This document shows, piece by piece, positions 6,917-8,379 of a stretch of DNA of 8,379 nt. Numbering within the stretch: the stretch's first letter is position 1; every line of letters starts with the position of its first letter. Where the stretch lies: positions 1 to 8,379 of the forward strand of contig JAFMJX010000075.1 in NCBI GenBank assembly GCA_017853235.1, written 5' to 3'. The position numbers were made by a program, and so were the translations under genes. The notes under the pieces are model-generated. The model ran no database searches. It was not told where the DNA came from and saw only the letters and a list, made by a program, of their open reading frames with translations. Source of the DNA: Chitinophagaceae bacterium (GTDB taxonomy: Bacteria; Bacteroidota; Bacteroidia; Chitinophagales; Chitinophagaceae).

Positions 6917-7083
6917 TGTGGGGTGATGAAATCTTGGCATACATGCCTCCTTGTCTCGGAGGTGGGGATAACGGGATAAACGTAACATAGAGCCGTCACG
7001 AGCAATCGGGGCGACCAGGGTCGACCACTGAACTTTGTGTTATAGCTAACTGCCTCTTGGAGGTTCGAACCCTCCCCCTACAG
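6917..7083 (+). ncRNA. tRNA-like RNA with a 96-nt variable-region insertion
   Basis: A 167-nt structured RNA gene with a full tRNA framework. Acceptor stem: TGTGGGG (6917-6923) with CCCTACA (7076-7082), 7 bp with one G-U. U8 is at 6924. D-arm: ATG (6926-6928) with CAT (6942-6944), its loop holding the GG pair at 6936-6937. Anticodon arm: CCTCC (6946-6950) with GGAGG (6958-6962), loop TTGTCTC giving U33 and anticodon GUC. T-arm: GGAGG (7059-7063) with CCTCC (7071-7075), loop TTCGAAC, canonical. The discriminator would be G7083 and CCA is not encoded. Between anticodon arm and T-arm lie 96 nt (6963-7058) instead of 4-20; within them 6983-6992 pairs with 7033-7042 over 10 bp. It has its own promoter and terminator and is visibly richer in GC than its flanks. 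It is not a recognisable tmRNA (no tag reading frame, no GGGG-type 5' end, too short). A disrupted tRNA gene is possible. The fold is clear; the function is unknown. Confidence 0.7.
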
Positions 7084-7093
7084 CAATCTTTAG

Positions 7094-7132
7094 TCCCTAT
7101 TATATTGTTAATCAATGTAATAGGGATTTTTT
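7094..7132 (+). terminator. strong intrinsic terminator of the tRNA-like RNA
   Basis: TCCCTATTATATTG (7094-7107) pairs with CAATGTAATAGGGA (7113-7126) over 14 bp with one G-U, around loop TTAAT, and is followed at once by six T (7127-7132). The T tract is on the plus strand only, so it ends the RNA transcript that begins near 6869, giving a primary transcript of about 260 nt. Confidence 0.88.
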
Positions 7133-7186
7133 ATTGGTGCTAGGGGAACATAGCAGGGAAGCCTTTTGAGAATTTATTTAATCAAA

Positions 7187-8362
7187 TTATCTCTTCCAAT
7201 GAACAATTACAAAAACAATTTTACTATAGTTGTCTTTTTCATATAATACGCCAATTTTATTTTTATTTACTAAAACAAGGTCAGAATAGGCAGCATTGTT
7301 TCTCATTAATTTTGGATCATTTGTATTGTCAATTGTAAAGCTTTTTTGCCATGTATTTCCTTCATCATAGCTAATACGTAACATTAAATTATTTCTATTT
7401 TTTGTATCAGCAGCGTTGGAAAAAGCAAGAATATGTTTTTTGTTTTTTATGCCAATGTTTAAAATGCTTCCTTCACAAACTGGATCTGGTAGCTGCTGAT
7501 CAAAATAAGTAGTATCCCAATGAGACCCTCCATTAATTCCTATAGCTACTAATCTAAATTTATTAGTACCACTTTGATTTCTTGCATTAAATAAAACACG
7601 ATTATTTGAAATTTCAGCAGCAGTAGATTCATTGCTGCCAGGTACCTGTATGTTTTCACTTAACTTAAAAGTGACTCCATGATCATCTGTATAATAGGCA
7701 TGCGCATGATAGTCCATAAAATTAGATAAAGGAGCTCCTGAGGAATGATTGGCAGGAATAAAAATTCGTCCACGATAAGTTCCTTGAGTTATTTGTAAAG
7801 CATGTCCCGGGGTGTTTGCATAACTTCTCCAATCTTCTTTAAAATTATAGGCTGCATTCACTTTTGGATAATTGGGTCGATGCGCCTGCATTGTAATATT
7901 CACAGCATCACTCCAGGTTACTCCATTGTCAATGCTGGTTTTATACCATACTTCTCTTACCCCATTCCCTTTTCTTACTTCCCCTTCGTGATTGTTGCCA
8001 GTATTATAAAATAAAAATATTCTGCCATTTGGAAAAGCCGGATCGGTATGGTCAACTACAGGCGCAGGATTTCCAGCCTGAAACATATCATAGTTAACCA
8101 CCTTACTTAAATTAGACCATGTCTTTCCATTATCTGAACTACGTTTCATCACTATATCAATATCACCAAAATCACCTGATGAATTAACCCTTCCTTCGCA
8201 AAAAGCTAAAAGATCGTTATTGGAAGCCCTAATAATTGCTGGGATTCTAAAACTTTTGTATCCATCTGTCCCTGATATAAAAACGGGTACTTGTTCACTT
8301 TGTGAAAAACAAAAATTAAAAGAGGCTAAAAGGAAGAGGTTTAATGCAATTATTTTTTTCAT
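7187..8362 (-). CDS. secreted exo-alpha-sialidase (GH33)
   Basis: A 391-residue neuraminidase that removes terminal sialic acid from glycoconjugates outside the cytoplasm. A signal peptide (1-20, basic start, hydrophobic core, cleavage likely after S20) opens it. It has the FRIP motif (38-41) with R39 of the arginine triad, EGR (57-59), and the SGDFGDID region (62-69) that holds the acid/base aspartate. Asp boxes (S-x-D-x-G-x-T-W or close) stand at about 75-82, 143-150, 225-232 and 331-338. E250 in TAAEISNNR, R261, R323, Y359 in AYSDL and E375 in LYE fit the nucleophile pair and remaining arginine sites. It is a bare catalytic propeller, lacking the N-terminal carbohydrate-binding domain of many Bacteroidota sialidases. 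No lipobox is seen, so it is periplasmic or secreted. The ATG at 8360-8362 directly precedes the signal peptide. The promoter lies beyond the window. Confidence 0.92.
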   Translation of the reverse strand: MKKIIALNLFLLASFNFCFSQSEQVPVFISGTDGYKSFRIPAIIRASNNDLLAFCEGRVNSSGDFGDIDIVMKRSSDNGKTWSNLSKVVNYDMFQAGNPAPVVDHTDPAFPNGRIFLFYNTGNNHEGEVRKGNGVREVWYKTSIDNGVTWSDAVNITMQAHRPNYPKVNAAYNFKEDWRSYANTPGHALQITQGTYRGRIFIPANHSSGAPLSNFMDYHAHAYYTDDHGVTFKLSENIQVPGSNESTAAEISNNRVLFNARNQSGTNKFRLVAIGINGGSHWDTTYFDQQLPDPVCEGSILNIGIKNKKHILAFSNAADTKNRNNLMLRISYDEGNTWQKSFTIDNTNDPKLMRNNAAYSDLVLVNKNKIGVLYEKDNYSKIVFVIVHWKR

Positions 8363-8379
8363 TGTACAGAAATTTTAAA

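Noticed and set aside
6951..7058. tRNA with a group I or other anticodon-loop intron
   Set aside because: The anticodon stem closes directly around a 7-nt loop (6946-6962), so nothing interrupts the loop. The extra sequence is after the stem, and about 100 nt is too short for a group I intron core.
6917..7083. tmRNA (ssrA)
   Set aside because: A T-arm and acceptor are present, but the RNA is 167 nt and not about 350-400. The 5' end lacks the tmRNA consensus, there is a full anticodon arm, no tag reading frame ending in an Ala-Ala type sequence is visible, and the acceptor lacks the G3-U70 pair used by AlaRS.
7133..7186. Remnant of an att site or mobile element between the terminator and the sialidase gene
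   Set aside because: tRNA-like 3' ends are common integration targets, but no direct repeat of the T-arm/acceptor segment, integrase or inverted repeats were seen.
7802..8014. 70-codon plus-strand frame inside the sialidase gene
   Set aside because: Fully antisense to conserved propeller repeats of the sialidase, with no signal of its own.
1..8379. CRISPR array or insertion sequence
   Set aside because: No regularly spaced repeats, transposase frame or terminal inverted repeats were seen on either strand.

Overview
The window reads as chromosomal DNA of a low-GC member of the Bacteroidota, most likely near Chitinophagaceae or Sphingobacteriales. This placement is inferred from three things. 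Several upstream regions carry the Bacteroidota promoter pattern TTTG / TAnnTTTG. Start codons mostly lack a Shine-Dalgarno sequence. The gene families (ferredoxin-dependent 2-oxoacid oxidoreductase, Tat-exported Gfo/Idh/MocA protein, secreted GH33 sialidase, Lrp/AsnC regulator) are common in that phylum. No taxonomic marker gene is present, so the family-level guess is soft.

Layout. Positions 1-203 (minus) hold the 5' end of a 2-oxoglutarate:ferredoxin oxidoreductase beta subunit, cut by the window edge, with a probable promoter at 226-254. Positions 311-1453 (minus) encode a membrane-bound processive-type GT2 glycosyltransferase. Divergent from it, 1541-2320 (plus) encodes an SDR dehydrogenase resembling L-fucose dehydrogenases. 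A well-formed promoter and a palindromic operator (2365-2415) precede a MarR regulator and a long acyl-CoA dehydrogenase (2420-4668), which form a two-gene fatty-acid oxidation operon that is probably autoregulated. Convergent to it lie a Tat-exported Gfo/Idh/MocA oxidoreductase (4695-6140, minus) and an Lrp/AsnC regulator (6271-6759, minus). A GH33 sialidase with a signal peptide (7187-8362, minus) closes the window.

The gap without a protein gene, 6760-7186, holds the most interesting element. It contains AT-rich direct repeats upstream of the lrp-like gene, then a complete RNA transcription unit on the plus strand: promoter 6831-6862, a tRNA-like RNA at 6917-7083 and a strong intrinsic terminator at 7094-7132. 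The RNA has a 7-bp acceptor stem, a D-arm, an anticodon arm with GUC in the anticodon position and a perfect T-arm. Where a tRNA has a variable loop of about 4-20 nt, it carries 96 nt with their own 10-bp stem. I could not match it to tmRNA, an intron-containing tRNA or another RNA I know, and it is the best candidate for something undescribed.

Functionally the protein genes form no single pathway. The sialidase and the fucose-dehydrogenase-like SDR both hint at use of host or environmental glycans. The MarR/acyl-CoA dehydrogenase pair belongs to lipid catabolism, and KorB to anaerobic-type or ferredoxin-linked central metabolism.
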